DNA from: Monilinia fructicola
Lineage: Eukaryota > Ascomycota > Leotiomycetes > Helotiales > Sclerotiniaceae
Direction: 5' to 3'
DNA length: 64,000 nt
Assembly: GCA_008692225.1 (NCBI GenBank)
Contig: VICG01000014.1
Location: 186,001 to 250,000 of the forward strand
Made by a program: the position numbers and the translations under genes. The notes beneath the pieces were generated by a model that saw nothing but the letters and a program-made list of their open reading frames with translations, was not told the DNA's origin and did no database searches. Shown piece by piece: positions 12,760-26,197 of this stretch (the stretch's first letter is position 1; each line of letters opens with the position of its first letter).

Positions 12760-14404
12760 TTAAAAGATGGCACTTTTACGTTTCTCGGCGCTTGTAAGAA
12801 TGAGCATTGGAGCTTTCTTTTGAACGTCAGCCATTTCAGGCTTCTTTCCACCATTCTTAAAGACAGCAGCGAAACTACCACCAATTTGTTCATCCCCGGA
12901 AACACTCTCAGCTGTGAATGAGTCGACGGAAACGACAGACTTGATCTCGAGAGAATTTTGTCTCGAGGTGGGTCGGTTAGAACCGATAGCCCCATGTTGC
13001 GATGTACGAGAGCTTGGTAAATTTGGACGACCTGAAAGACTTCCACTTCCACTTCGACCAGAATCCGAATCATTATCATCATTTGAGAATGATATTTCAC
13101 CGTCTTCAGAAACAGGTGACATACTACCCGATGCACTACCTGGCGCTCTTCGACGTTCCAATCCCGCACGAACGAGATTGTGAACAGCACTTCGACGAGT
13201 GCGAGTGGCAAAGTTCTTGGAACCTTCAAATTTGGCAGTTGGCTTGGACTTCAATTCTTCAATTGGTGGTGGGCCGCGTGGCTGCCTAACTGGGTGTTCA
13301 CCGGCACGTCCTGCACCTGGCCCGAATCCCACTTGAGTTGGAGTACCGGGGAAGGTAGTCTTTGGCAATCCAGCAGTTTTTGGCCCATCCAATAAAGCCT
13401 CACCAGACATAGACAAAGCTGCAGACTTTGAGTTACGATGTCCTCTACGGAAAGCACCAGCAGATGGTGGTGGCAGAGGAGCATGCTCTTGTGGTGGCGA
13501 TGCTGATTTCTTTGGTGGACTGATGGATCTGGTGAAGGATGGGGTCTCAGATTGTGGTGGTGGGGAAACTTGGAATCTCGGTGTACCAGGTTGTTGGGGT
13601 GGAGAATAGCTAGCTCTTTGCTCGATGGGAGACTCAACATATTGTTGACTGTTGTTGTCCATGAAATACGTTTGTTGGCCCGTCATTGGGTTGTAATATG
13701 AATAAATACCAGGTTGGGCTCCTGCCACAGGTGTAATGATTGGCTGCATGTTCTGCTTCGTCTGTTGTTGATACATTCCCATGTTTTGTGGAGTGATTGG
13801 TGGAGTTGAATATTGTTGTCCATTCAAATTCATGCCTTGCATTTGTTGGGCAGCAGCTTGAACACTCATCAATTGAAGTTGCAGACGTTGTTGTTGCTCA
13901 GCAAGGTACAGATTGGCCGCAACGAGATTCGAATAGAAGTTGGGATCCAATCCCATCTTGACCATCATCAATGTGAATCTCGGGTGGGGAAAGGATTTGT
14001 TCTGGAAGAGAATAAACCTGATTGTGATTCATTTGATTTCCTTGATTGAATGAAGCAAATCCTGAAGTCTTGGGTCCATTGTCGGCAAATCTGCTCGAGT
14101 TCAAGCCATTGTTTCCAAGGTTGTGTTGAACTTGAGTAGGTGGGGCCGTCGACGGGAAGTTCGCAGACATCGCAGACTTTGGAGCAGTTCTCAAACCGGC
14201 GAGCAAATGAGAACGAGATGTTCTTGGGGTTGGCACACCATTGTCTTGAGAATTGAGATTCTTGTTATTAGACTCGAATGAAAGACGTTTGGGGTTGGAA
14301 CCATTTGCAGCTCTTCTAGCAGCGAAACCTGTAACTGGCATACCCAACCCATTATTGGGGGTAAAGTTGTTATAAGACATCTGAGCAAGACCGCCTGCGT
14401 CCAT
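12760..14404 (-). CDS. conserved low-complexity fungal protein; weak intron or frameshift
   Basis: Two overlapping minus-strand frames clearly belong to one protein. The first starts at ATG 14404 and holds TPRTSRSHLLAGLRTAPKS and a SLPEQILSPPEIHIDDGQ segment. The second runs to the stop at 12760 with DPNFYSNLVAANLYLAEQQQ (coiled, Gln-rich), a Pro/Gln/Ser-rich middle, then LPKTTFPGTP, RQPRGPPPIEELKSKPTAKF and SKNFATRTRR, and a basic tail ending KRKSAIF. A GTTTAT...CAAG intron at 13957-14017 (61 nt) would join them into 527 residues. Its donor is poor, and the stretch it removes looks like conserved coding sequence. A single inserted base near 13950 is the alternative. Function is unknown; composition suggests an RNA-linked or scaffold protein, which is inference. 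The start codon follows a long 5' region full of repeats. Confidence 0.65.
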
Positions 14405-15282
14405 TTCTGATGTTTTTATACAAGTGAAGTTGGTATGGTGAGAGGGTTGATGGTTGATCCGAAGGAATGAATGTTTTGATGGGCAGAATCGTCAAGGTTG
14501 ATTATCAGAGGGAATGTAATCGATGACCTTTTATCGCAAATGATGATCAGGTCGAGCTGAATGGGCAAGGGACAGGAATGATATTAAGGTAAATTAAGAT
14601 GGATCGAAGATGATATTATCGAATCGTATTGTACTTGATGCCGAAAGATGTTTGAGGAAATTATGTTGTTTTTTTGATCTGATAAAAATATAATTCTGTA
14701 GAATGAAGCTCGAATGTTGTGGCGGATTGATGGAGGGAAAAAACAGGCAAGCCTCTTTTTTAATACACCAACAACAAAAACCAATTGGTAGAATCAATGG
14801 ATAGAGATGGGGAGAGAGAGGGATGTGAAGTGTATATGTGTGCGAGAGAGTGTGTGATGGGGAGTGTGGGTGTGTGAGATTGTATTGACCAAGATGATTC
14901 TTCTCCAAAGATTCAAGAGTTGTTGAAGTTGCTATTGCTGTTGTTGTTGTTGTATGTATGTGGGTGTGTATGTGTGTGTGTATGTGTGTGTGTGTGTGTG
15001 TGTGTGTACGTGAAGGTATTTTAGTAAATGAAGAATAAAACTTTTTTTATGGTTGATGATCCAAAAGAAAAAAAAGGTTTAAATAATTCAAAGAACAAAA
15101 TCCCCTCAAAGGACCCGAAAAATCCGAAAGTGTACGGAACAGTACGGACGGTACTTGCATGTACTTGGACTGGATTGTATTTATATATCGTTGAAGATGA
15201 TTTGGTGTTTTTTGGTTTTGTTTTTCTCCGTCGCGGACTGATAAGAAAAATGATCTGGTTTTCTTTTTTGAACTGTTGCTTC

Positions 15283-15327
15283 GATGCTTCGATGCTTCGA
15301 TGCTTCGATGCTTCGATGCTTCGATGA
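15283..15327. repeat. GATGCTTC tandem repeat
   Basis: Five to six head-to-tail copies of the octamer TTCGATGC, breaking into GATGATGATAA on the right. It lies within a series of other microsatellites upstream of the low-complexity gene. Confidence 0.9.
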
Positions 15328-15476
15328 TGATAAATGATGGATTTGGGTTGCTTTGATTTGATTTGGAGTTGGAGTTGGAGTTGGAGTCAAAGTCGAAGTC
15401 GGATTTGGTGGAATATTACAGATTGATATGGATTTTGGTTGTATGTAGTATCTCTATCTGAACGGCGAAGAAGAAC

Positions 15477-15509
<33 letters not shown>

Positions 15510-17084
15510 TAAAAAGAAAAAGAAGAGACGTTGGTTGATATTGATTTGGTTGAAGAAGGAAGTATCTTGAGAGAGAATCAAGAGACGATGATGACAATGA
15601 TGATGATGATGATGATGATGATGATGTCGAATGTCGAATGTCGATATCAATCAATGCCAATATCAATGTCAATGTCAATGTCAGCGTCGTCGATGTGATG
15701 CGATACCAATGCCAAAAAAATAAAATGGTTGATTTGAGAAGAAGAAAGATTCAAAGGAAGAAAGAAAAGTAATTCAACTCTCTTTTGATTTTTCTTTTTT
15801 CTTTTTCTCTTTTCCTTTAAGGAAAGCGGAAAGGATTGTTACTTTAAATTCTTTTTTTTATTGTTGAGAGAAGAACGAGAGAGAATGAGAGAAATAAATA
15901 AATAAATAAATAAATGAACCAATGTGAATTGAATTGAATTGAATTGAATTGAATGGACTTGAATGGACTTGAATTTGAATTTGAATTTGAATCGATGCGT
16001 CTGTTTTTATTTTAATCTTTTCGTGTCTGTGTGAATAATAAACACACTTGGGTATACGGAGGAGAAAGGTAAAGGTGGGTGTGGAGAAATAAGAAAGGGT
16101 CTAGGTGTAAGAGAAAAATAATAATGATGATGATAATAATACTAATAATAATAATCATAGAAATAAGAATAATAATAAAAATAAGAATAATAATAAAAAT
16201 AAAAATAATAATAAAACCAATAATCAAAATAATAATAATAACAACAACAAAAAGGTGGATGGATGAAAAGAGTTTGTGAATGTATGCACGTACCCCGTAT
16301 ACCTACCTAGCTAGCTGTGCATGCAGTATATGGAGTAGACATGTGCGTGTATGTATACAGGTGTACCGTGATCAAACGACGAATGGTTGGAGTGAAGGGG
16401 AGGAAGGCGAGGTGCTCCGTAGAGAGAGTAGAGTACTCCGGAGAGCGAGCAAGTACTCCGTACTACTCTGTACACACACGACACTACAGCACTAGGGAAG
16501 AAAGCAGATACTAGCGAGATGGATACTGTACAGAGTAGGTAGACACTGTCGGTACTAGCTGGGTAGGTAGGTGCGTAAAGAGTCTAGCATTGAATACAAT
16601 CGATGGACCAGGGAGAGAAATCCCCACAGTAGCAGGTTCGCAGGATGCTTTTCAATGCACCAAGTCCTGTATCTAGATGTCTAGTGTCTTGGTTTCAAAA
16701 GGGTCGAGAATGGAGGTACACATGTATGTACCTAGTACTCTGGACTTGGGATGTATACAAAGCTACCTATGTACTCCAGGGCTCTGTATGGACTATCTAT
16801 GCTTGTGCGTTGAAAAGTACTTGGGTACTTGGATGATGATGATGTGGAGAAGATGGAACTGAAAAGAGAATGTAGGATTCTAGAGTAGTGATAAACTTTC
16901 AATTCAATAAAGAAAGGAGAATGATAATACTAGGTAAGTTTTATTAATCAATAAAGAACGGTTGAAATAATTGTATAGTACTTGTAGTTGAGCTGAGTTA
17001 AGTTGAATGGGTTGAGTTGAACTTGGAAGTCAAGTAGGTTGGTTATATCTAGCGATAAATAAATACCAAGGAAGATAGTTACCT

Positions 17085-17400
17085 AATAGTTAGTTATATT
17101 TACATATAATACGTGTAAAAATAAGAGTACTAAAAGATTATAATCATATAATCATATAATTATAATTATAATTATAGTAAAATAAAGCTTTTCCTTCTTA
17201 GAATTATATTTAAAAAATCTATATATAGGTATTAATTAATTATTATAAACCTAGAGTTTTAAGTATAATCTTAAAAAATCTTATAATCAAGCTAGAAATT
17301 AAAGATCAAAAAAATATATAATCTAGAACATGATATAACTTTCTATAGATATAAATAGATCTTTTATATAAAAAACTATTCAACTCAAGTCAACACTAGT
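17085..17400. other. AT-rich patch
   Basis: Strongly AT-rich stretch with TATAATCATATAATTATAATTATAATTATAG-type runs and no open frame. Composition resembles the larger AT-rich block at 55.5-57.2 kb, so it may be an eroded transposon fragment; no terminal repeats were found here. Confidence 0.4.
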
Positions 17401-18095
17401 ACAACAGGGTAAATACTAGATCCTACTAACACTTCTCTCCCTTCTACTCCGTAATCTTCGACAATCTGTCTAGCACCTACCTCTATTTGGCCATAAAAGC
17501 GATCAAGCCTTTCTCGAAGAGGGAAAGTCTTGCGTTTGGGCGAACATGGATAGCATGATGAGTAGGTTTGTGATCAACAAAGATCCCCTGTCCTGCCTTC
17601 GAATTACACAAAGGGACCCCATCGAATTAGAATTTGCGAGAGGTCTTAACGTTGGGGAATATCCCGTTGATTCTTTGTTGAAGACTTGGCTAGCCTTTGG
17701 ATCCTGATCATCAGATTCTTATTAATCTCTTGGTGGTCGAGTGTGTCGAGTGTGTGAAGAAACATTATGTTCCTGGTGAGTATTGCTTTCATTCTATGTG
17801 TGGTTGAACGATGGAAACTTTGGAAAGGGCGGTGTGGTGGAGGCAAGGAGTCCATGGTTTACTCGACACTTTTCACATCAAGTCTCAAAGGATGGATTGG
17901 TGTGCACTGTGATTCGATATTCGATGGAGGGGAAAAAGCCTCATAAAGCTAAAATACCTAGGTGTACTTACTCCGTACCTACAATAGATTTCAGAGGAAA
18001 GAATAGCTCTTTTGAGACATTCAATTTAGATGTACTAGACACCAAAAGGGAAACATTCAAGTGCCCGATCATTGTTGTCATCATCTTGTTGTTAC

Positions 18096-18137
<42 letters not shown>

Positions 18138-21100
18138 CTTACTTCTGTTCTTTGGTGCCACGAGATCACACAGTACAGTATTGACAGCTTGTTCCACTTC
18201 GATTAATTGGTCACAGCCCTGGAGTATCATACATATACGGTAGTTCTTTGAGTTTAATGTTCTGGGACGACGAAGGGCAAAGACAAATCAAGAGTACCAA
18301 GCCGAGAATACCATGAATAGTTACGAGGTAGGTTTTGAGAAATGCATACTGGGTACTTTCCCTACAAGATTCGATTCAAAATGGACTTTGCATACAATGA
18401 ATACAAGGGATATAGGTAGTGTTCATGATTGTAAACAATGTAAAGCCAAGAAAGGGTAAAGGGTAAAGGTTCACGGTTTGAACTAGGAATCCTTCGACGT
18501 TTAACGGGTTTGAATGAAGGGGGGGCTAAAAGAAGGGTAAAAACTAACAGCGAAGACTCTCAAGAGACAAAGTCAAATATCTATCTAATCCTCGATCGAG
18601 TATGTACTAGAATAATGCATAAATGTAAAGAATATTGTGATGAACTTAATTCTCAAATTCTCAACCATCTATCCATGGAATTCTTCTCGTCCACTTATAA
18701 CTCTCAAACCTACGAAACTCATCACATTAAAACGAGACCTAATCCTGTCTAATATGTAATAGCTGATGTCTAATATCTAATATCTAATATCTAATGTTTA
18801 ATGTTTAATATGTAATATGTAATATCTCACCTCAGCATTCATAAAACGTGTATGGAGTAGATATCCCAAATCTAACCAATCTTTCGAAACGATACATCCA
18901 TCCATTTCGACCAGGAGCTTGATTTGTATTACTATCCAATGCTACAGTCTTGCTTTGATGGATACAACAAACAACATCGGAGTCACTTTCAATAAATTCC
19001 CTGGTCTGATGTGAATAAGAACACGAAGTAATAAGTAACCTTGATTGATACTTTGTACCTATTCGGTAGTCAATAGATAGAAAGTTTTATTAGAGAAGGA
19101 GAAATCCTTTATCCACGGCACTTTAATCTTCAGAAAATCTACTGTAATCTATCTCACATCTCATCTCTCTATCTCTTTCATCAATCTAATCAAATAGTGA
19201 CACTCATTACCTACTCACGATACCATCCATCATGGTCGCATTCTCTCCAGATTATTAATCATCAATCCTCGTGCCGAGAACTGAGCAATGCTTAAAATGC
19301 TATATTGGAAACGAACGATATGAAGAACAATCTCCAGGGCGATTTGACAAAACCCAGCAGCACAAATCAGAAGAGGGAAAAATAATAAATAATTATTGGT
19401 AATGATTAAACTACTGCAGTACCGTACCTAAATACCAGAACGACGCACATGATCAACGGGATAATTTTCGAGCTTTTGTTTCAAAACATCTAATCTAATC
19501 ACATACCATAATGGCATACATACTCACTCCGTACAGTAAGATCTTACATACAATCAATACTGTACAGAGTACATACTACATATATCCCTTTGACATCTAG
19601 ATCCTCAATACAACACATGCAGCATTACCGACATCCACGGGACGGGCCCATTAATGTACTCTGTGCAGTGTATACACCACGACGTACCATTTCATCACGT
19701 TCTGAATAAATTCAATATATTCGATGAATTCAACAAATACCAATGAATGAATGATTCAAATTAAAGTTATTAAAAATACTTAAAACTCGCTTCCCTTCCC
19801 TTCCCTCTCGCCTCCCCTCCCGTCCCTTTATTCATCACACCCTCAACCCTCTCGAGTCGATATTCATTCACATCGCATCGCATTGCATATTCGAATCCGC
19901 AACGCTGCCAAGTCCAAGCAGCCACCACGCACCCACGCACCCATTGACATCCCACGCACCAATCAAACCAAGGCAATAGACCGACCTCCACACCCTTGCT
20001 GACAGGAAACTGTACTGGACAGTAGGGGCAAAAGAAATCATCCGCTGCTGATTGGATGCCGCGATTCTCTCAGGGCTGAGACGCGAGCTCCGGGTTAATC
20101 CAATCATTACAGCGTACTCTGTACAGAGTAGAGTAACATTTCATGCACATGCATCTCGCCATCTATTGATTCCAGCCTAGGCCAATGGATGGATGGATTA
20201 TATGATCTCGGGCTATTTACAGTTTGATGGGTTCTATGGAAGGGATGACTACTTGATTGTATTTCAGACTTTACCCTAGGTCTACACACATACTGTATCC
20301 ATGATACATACCTAGATAGTTCTACAGACGACTCAGTCATAAGTCCATCCCAACACCTATCCTCGTATTTGTCGATCCATCATCATACCCCAAGAGTCTA
20401 TCCGCCTCCCCAACAACACTACACTGCACTATCGCCCCCCATTCAGCACCATGTTAGAGCTAGCGACTGTACTGTATAATAGTACTTACTGTACTGTAGT
20501 ACATTCCACACCCAGCAGCCCAGCCCACCAGCCCGCCAGCCCACCAACCCATCAAATCAAAGAGGCATGAATAAATGAACCGCACATACAGTAGAAGCTA
20601 CAAGAAAGCGTACGGTCCCTCCATCCATCCATACTGTAAGATTCGCGCGCGAGGCCAATGCACATAGCACACGCCATGCATGCATGCACTTGATCAGGGG
20701 TTGGCTGATCAAGCTGCAGATCAATGCCCAATCCAACGCACCCCGCTGACAAATTTTCATCTCTCCCTCCATCAGCGCTTAGAGCCTCCAATCCGATACG
20801 GAGGACTGCTGTTTTGCATCACTCGCATCGCAAGTTTGCTTTTTGCCTTTGGGGCGTGGGGGCTGAACTTAATTTTTGTCTTTCACTGTCCTGTATTGTA
20901 CTCAGTACTGTACTATACTGTACTGTACAGAGCAGAGCGAGTTTAAGTGAGTGAGTGAGGATGAAGATGAGGATGACGATGAGCTAATGACGATGTAGTG
21001 AGTTAGGTGACTGATGTGGATTCTGTATCGATGTTCGCTCCCCCTTTGTACAGTACCTAGGTAGGTGTACGGAGGACAGAGTACGTGGTACCTAGGTATG

Positions 21101-23257
21101 TACATTGGGGCTTACGTAACCTTACCTTGTTCGATATGGATAATCTTTATCGACTGACTTCTTCACTGTATTGCAAGGCCGATGATATCAATCATAGCAC
21201 GTATCATAAGTAACTCATAACCTTTCAATCAGATCCAACTCTCCTTCCCTTGATTCCTTCTTTTTTCTTTCTTTCCGTCCCTCTCCTCTCCTCTCCTCTC
21301 CCCTCCCATCCTCCTCTTTCCCACTCCCCCCCTCCCCGCCCCACAACCACCATCTCCACCCACAAGCCCAGGGCGCTTTCATCGCCACCAATATTCCAGA
21401 CCGCGAATACTCACCATCTCAAAATGATCGACTCCTCCGTACAATAGTAACCCAGATCAACGCTACCCACCACTATACTACAACCCACCACGCGATACTA
21501 CACACAGCACACTAAACAGAACACAGTACACACCTACCTCAGAATGCACACCCTCACGAATGAACCGCCCTGCTTCACAAAGTAAAAAAGACCCTGATCT
21601 TCCCCCCGCCGCCACCTCTAGAGTCCGAGTCTCAGATATACCCCCAAGAAGAACAAACTACTGTACTCGAGTACCATGCTACGTGATATGTATACCTAGG
21701 TACCTCGAACAAGTCCCTACGGAGTACCTGTACATACACACATATATACTTACTGTACATAACTCCGTACATAAAGAGAGATATTGATCAAGAGCAGCCG
21801 GGGTGTCACCCTGGGTCTAGCTTCGTAGGTAAGGTTACTTACTAATCTACGCATGATGCGCTATAAGCGTACTCGCATCGTGGATATTGGGTACGTGGAG
21901 ATTGATGGGTTGATGGATTGGGGGTGGGAATCTGCGATGCGAGCGCATGTGCGTAGTAGGTCTTGAGAGGAATTTTCTTGTGCCGTCAGCATTTCTTAGG
22001 ATGATGGGTGAGAGGGATCGTGTGGTTTATGGTTTTCTGGTTTGGTTTCTTCTTGTGTTTTTTATGTGTATAGGTGGTATGGATGTGGTTGGATGTTGGT
22101 CAATGGGTGGATGAATGGTGTAATTAATTAGCATTTGGGTTTCATAGGATGTATATATATATATAACCTTATGATTGAAGAGAAATGGAGATAGATATAA
22201 TAAATATGAGCAAAATATAATAGGATATTTTAATATACTGTAACATAAGGTTATACTACCTAACAGGATCTATTCATGATCTCTCAACACCCATCCAATA
22301 ACAAACATAATAATAATGAATATGTTTCACCCAAGCTAACCTCCAATCTCTGCAACTACCGCCAGAGACCGTATTAAGAAACACGCGTACAACGGCACCG
22401 TAAAACCAATCCAAGCTCTACCACCAAAACCCAGATCATCTACCTACCTTTAGAAGCTCAGAGCTACTGTAGCCCTGGAGGTCCGTATCCACGAAATCCT
22501 GACGAAAACGAACCTCTGTTGAGTCATATCTCTCAAAATAGATACAGGACTGTACAGTATACTCGAGTAAGCGAGACCGCATGATGAGCACTGCTGATTG
22601 ATGAGAACCTGGAAGATACCGACTGTACTTGTAGATTCACGGCAACGCGGTAGGTAGGTAGATATTCGATCTTTGGTCCCCTCTCCTCTCCTTTGTGTCG
22701 TTTCGTCCGCTGCAATTCTCTTGCATTTCATCAACATCTGACATTTCAATGCAATGCAATGCAATTCGATTCAATTCCATTCAATTTTATTCAATTCCAT
22801 TCAATTTTATTCCATTCAGCTCAATCAATTAATTCAGACGTACTGCAATAAATGGAAATATGTCAATGCAAACTCAAACTCGCTTGTCGGTACGATGATG
22901 CGGTCGGTAGGTACGTGCCTGGGTACAGAGTACAGAGTACGTACTGGTCCCAAGCTAGGCTTACTTGATTCGGGTCCTGGTCCGCATACAAGCAAGCACG
23001 CGGTCCCAATCTGGATGGTGGTTCCTACTGCGTATCTGCTACAGGACCTACTGTAGGGATGAGCAAATCCAATGGCGATGTGTGGGAGGTTAGCGTGAGT
23101 CCACTTGAGGGCGGGACGGAGCATTTTGACTGTATTGGGTTGTCAGTGTCGTTGTGTCGTAGAGTCAATCAATCAGTAGTTAGTCAGGTTCGAGTAAGGT
23201 TATTTCCGGACGCGTATGTTGATTCTGAATCAAGGTACCGAATATCGTATTATTTAT

Positions 23258-23600
23258 GGTATGGTATGGTATGGTATGGTATAGTATGGTATGGTATTGC
23301 ATTCTAGCCCTCGATTCCGAGTTCAGGTACAACGTGCCCGTCTCCTCTCCTCGACCACCCACCCGCCCGCCCACTAACAAAACGAACAAACCCAGGGAAT
23401 TCATCCCTCGCAGTCCCAACATCAGACCATCAGGATCTGCGATTCCGAGGAAGATTTCCAGCGATCTCTCCGTACACAGACAGGGAGATAGGGAGGTAAC
23501 GATTGATCCAAGCCATTCATCAATCTTCGACCCTGGGATCCATCCTTCGGCTGTACTGCACTGTACTGTACTGTACTGCACTGTACTGTACTGTATGGCA
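23258..23600. repeat. GGTAT and CTGTA pentamer repeats
   Basis: Eight or so GGTAT units occur at 23258-23298, and CTGTACTGTACTGCA-type units at 23560-23600. Between them is GC-richer sequence without a recognisable gene. Confidence 0.85.
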
Positions 23601-25653
23601 GTGTATGCCCTGAAAGCCAGCCAGAGTGGAGACCGCAGCACCGAACATCCGTGCCTGGCCTCGCCTCGCCTCGCCTCACCCTCGCACCGCATCCCGACCG
23701 GCCCAAATCCCACATGAGCAAGTTCAGGGGGTTCTGAAACGTCGCTCGCTCGGTAGCGTCGTGTGCTTCAGGTATGGATGCGCATGACATGTGGGAAATA
23801 GGCTTTGGGGGTGCTCTAGCGCGTTTTGCTTCGGCTGGGGTGGAGATGATGGGGTGCTGGGGGGGAGGAGAGCTTTAACCGCGTGCTGCTGTCGGGCTTT
23901 TGGGTAGATTGGTCGTTGGGTGTTGTTTCTGTTTTGACTTTTTCGTTTTGATGCGCTGGTTTGGGGTTGGGTGATGGTTATATGCGTTTCGAGTTTCGAG
24001 ATTCGGGGCTTGGGTTGGGGGTAGGGATTGAGATTGGGGATCCGGATTGGAGATGGAGATGAAGATGGAGATGTGGAACGGAGATTGGGATGAAATCGTA
24101 AAAGTCACCACGGGAGGGAGCAGTGCCAGGACCAGGACCAGGACCAGGACCAGGAAATCCAAGGTGATTTTCACGCTTGGTTCGTGGTTGGCGGGCTTGT
24201 AAGTTTGCAAGGTGTGAAGTTCGAGAGCGACAAGGATCGGTTCTACGTTCTTCTGGCATGGCATGGAGATAGCGTCGATCAGTCTTTATCGATATGAGGA
24301 TCTACACATTTCAGGGACCAAAGTCTGGAAGCGAGAAATTGCCATGTGGTGGCGTTGGTTTGCACTGTGATATCATCCGTAAGTCAGGCGGCGGTTGTTA
24401 AATTGCGATATGGATCACAACCTTATTATGGCTCATGACTCAAGGAGTCAAAGGAATTGGTTGGGTTTCGATTCGTCGTTTTTATGGGTTTGGGATCTTG
24501 GGTGATGAAAAGAAATGGTGAGTTGTGCGCGTATAATTATCGAGGTATGTACAGAGTATATGCGATCTTACGCATGTATATCTTGCGGGAAAGGAATGGA
24601 GTTGCATGGTACTGTGATGGAGGATCTTCATTACGATGTTCTGTACTGTGTTTATTTTTTGGATATGTTGATTTTAGCTGTTTATATCTTTGGATCTTGC
24701 TATTAAAGATGATGTTGTTGTTAATGATGATGATGACGATGATGATGTTTTTATGGGTCGAAACATATCCATATATTGGAGGCTCGGGAGCTTGAGATTG
24801 ACTGGATACTGATTTGTGGATTCATATTAAATTGGGATCAATTAACTTTGGGCTGGATTGTTCACAATCTATAAACTATGTTGAATACTAGTGTATCAAT
24901 GAGCTCTGTTTCGGTGCGGGTCGGACATGTATATCTGATTGGAGTTCGATCGAGACATATTTTTCCTTTATATAACCATTTAGATTGCTACTTCGATGTT
25001 ATATTGATATCATAACATGCGTGCGCGTTGAGTGCCGATCATTCTGTGCCTGTTTATTCTTGGGGCTGTAGCAATTTTTATAGAATTCATATACACGTCC
25101 ATCCAAGTGATTCGTTCATATCAAGGCTGACCTCAGAACGTTGGGGAGTAGGTATGCAGTTCGTATGAGGGGGATTGCTTCATATTACTGTGGTCTTGCA
25201 TGAACTGAGATACTTTCTATATATTCATTATCTGTCGCCCATTGTTCTTTCTCTTTTTTCCCTCTAATGCAAGTATTGCAGTACTTATTACTCTAGTTGA
25301 GGATTTTAGAGAGTGGATGGTTTTGAAGAAAGGGTGTGTGTGAAGACTGATAGGAACAATGAGAGTGATGGGTGAAATGATTTTCGTCTTTATCACACTT
25401 GCACCTAATTCTACAAACCACATACCCTCCGCTCACTCCCTCCTCCGCCTGCATAAGGATCATATCAATTATTCTTCTCCAAAAGGTAGAACCATTAACC
25501 TTTCAGGTGCAATACCGGATTACAATATATTAGAGGATCCATGCATGCCAGTTAGAGAGTGTAAGTGTTAAGATATATTACGGAGTCTAGACAATCTGAG
25601 ACCAAAGCACGTAAATTTTCTGTCAATCACAAGCAAACTTTACTTTAAATGTC

Positions 25654-25654
<1 letters not shown>

Positions 25655-25715
<61 letters not shown>
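25655..25715. repeat. (ATT)n microsatellite
   Basis: About 20 ATT units with one interruption near 25682, located 0.5 kb from the 3' end of the minus-strand secreted-glycoprotein relic. Confidence 0.95.
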
Positions 25716-26197
25716 CAGCGAATTCTACTTTATGAAATTACAGCCTCCCGACAAAAAATTACTCGCTTAACTCTCGAGCTATTCGTCGCCCATGACGCAA
25801 GCGCTAGTATTCCAGTCTAGCACGCTTCCATATAGATCCGACGTTATTTCTCATCGTCTTAGTTCGTCTGATCTATCTTGGATGTCTCCTAATTCTTCGT
25901 TTTCTTTCCAATCATCCGTTCAGAGTATTGTTAAATTTTCCTACGCCCGAAATAGACGAGAATGCATTTCATTTATCACGCGAAAGAAATCCCTATATTA
26001 GCCGAAAAGTTGCTGTCATATTTTCAGTCAAAAGTTATAAATAAACAAGTAGACCTCTAAAAAAAAAACAGACCTCCTGCCGTACTAGTGTACAAAGCTA
26101 TTCATACACCTAAACCCATCATACATCTATACGCTCAATTTTGTAAGCAGTTTCGATCACTACAACAAATCAAGAAACAGAAGTAAAACAAATACAC

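Larger units (their letters stand above)
14405..26197. other. gene-free 11.8-kb block rich in simple repeats and GTAC words
   Basis: No protein with recognisable domains was found on either strand. The block carries TTG/TG repeats (14937-15010), GATGCTTC units (15283-15327), GAA (15482-15510), GAT (15597-15626), AAAT (15894-15916), GAATT (15926-15955), AAT/AATAAT (16126-16245), an AT-rich patch (17085-17400), TTA (18094-18138), TAATATC (18752-18832), GGTAT (23258-23298), CTGTA (23560-23600), AGGACC (24127-24154) and ATT (25655-25715). Words such as TACTCCGTAC, GTACAGAGTAC and CCTAGGTAC recur many times between 16.2 and 25 kb. The part just upstream of 14404 may be the promoter and leader of the low-complexity gene. 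Confidence 0.55.

Noticed and set aside
12699..13640. Additional frames over the low-complexity gene on both strands
   Set aside because: Shadow frames of repetitive Pro/Gln/Ser codons.
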